This document shows, piece by piece, positions 63,871-64,000 of a stretch of DNA of 64,000 nt. How positions within the stretch are numbered: the first letter of the stretch is position 1; every line of letters begins with the position of its first letter. The notes under the pieces were generated by a model. The model had not been told where the DNA came from. It did not search any database and worked only from the letters and a program-made list of their open reading frames with translations. Both the position numbers and the translations under genes were made by a program. The DNA is taken from contig NZ_FUXG01000005.1 of NCBI RefSeq assembly GCF_900167095.1, positions 1-64,000 on the forward strand, written 5' to 3'. Source of the stretch: Oceanospirillum multiglobuliferum (GTDB lineage: Bacteria; Pseudomonadota; Gammaproteobacteria; Pseudomonadales; Halomonadaceae).

Positions 63871-64000
63871 CTATGCTTTTGGCTCAGTCGATTGAGTAAG
63901 CGTAGTGTTGCTATCCTCAAGTGCGGTGTGCTTTTTGGTGCCCCATTGGGCAAAATTGCGTAACAACCATAATCCGGGTAACGCAATTAAGGTGCAGAGA
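63871..64000 (-). CDS. C-terminal end of a membrane protein, cut by the window edge
   Basis: The frame is open from the window end to a TAG at 63871-63873, giving the last 42 residues. A hydrophobic stretch (LCTLIALPGLWLLRNFA) is followed by a polar charged tail, as at the end of an MFS-type transporter (for example AmpG). The family cannot be fixed from this fragment. It lies immediately upstream of zur and probably shares its transcript. Confidence 0.6.
   Translation of the reverse strand, partial: LCTLIALPGLWLLRNFAQWGTKKHTALEDSNTTLTQSTEPKA

Noticed and set aside
1-64000. Search by eye for CRISPR arrays, tRNA and rRNA genes
   Set aside because: No regularly spaced repeats and no tRNA- or rRNA-like segments were seen in the gaps; an Infernal/tRNAscan run could still find something short.

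Overview
This window looks like a chromosome segment of a marine gammaproteobacterium, most likely in or near the Oceanospirillales/Pseudomonadales. The evidence is conserved gene order (smrB/prmB/aroC/MFS; gpsA-DUF4389-sixA; nadD-rsfS-rlmH-mrdA-rodA-mltB-rlpA-dacA-ybeD-lipB-lipA), a polyhydroxyalkanoate (PHA) cluster, a group IV ornithine decarboxylase and a moderate GC content. No rRNA, tRNA or CRISPR array was seen. Function calls come from reading motifs, lengths and context; no database search was run.

Layout. 1-1.3 kb: the 3' end of an IS200/IS605-type tnpB with its right-end hairpin, inserted into a CHASE-domain sensor gene. 1.4-4.3 kb: PHA synthase, phasin and a DUF6489 protein. 4.4-8.5 kb: MFS transporter, aroC, prmB and divergent smrB. 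8.7-14.6 kb: DUF4892 protein, three alpha/beta hydrolases, an AEC transporter coupled to a 51-residue membrane protein, sixA and a DUF4389 protein. 14.6-21.5 kb: gpsA, two cell-wall enzymes, a YejM-like sulfatase-fold protein, a hydroxyacid dehydrogenase and rsuA. 21.6-24.5 kb: a large Cache/GAF/HD-GYP protein.

24.7-31.6 kb holds a coherent, unfamiliar module on the minus strand: outer-membrane barrel, LytS-type kinase, LytTR regulator, then a periplasmic repeat-like protein, ABC ATPase, FtsX-type permease and a LolA-like periplasmic protein. The two transcription units each carry paired GATAAA repeats exactly 20 bp apart in their upstream regions. A compact structured RNA-like element ending in a U-tract lies upstream.

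31.6-39.9 kb: FKBP isomerase, ornithine decarboxylase, then an Abi_2/AbiF-like double-HEPN protein preceded by a strong promoter and a short hairpin RNA with its own terminator. This is the best candidate for a defence system related to AbiF, the proposed ancestor of Cas13. After it come a split Aer-type chemoreceptor, mpl and ubiX. 39.9-42.7 kb: a DMT transporter and two tandem degenerate GGDEF membrane proteins. 42.8-54.2 kb: proA and nadD, then the cell-elongation, envelope and lipoylation block. 54.3-64 kb: CBS protein, LysR regulator with divergent PACE efflux pump, mazG, ppc, a small alarmone-hydrolase-like HD protein, panE, yajQ, zur and the end of a membrane protein gene.
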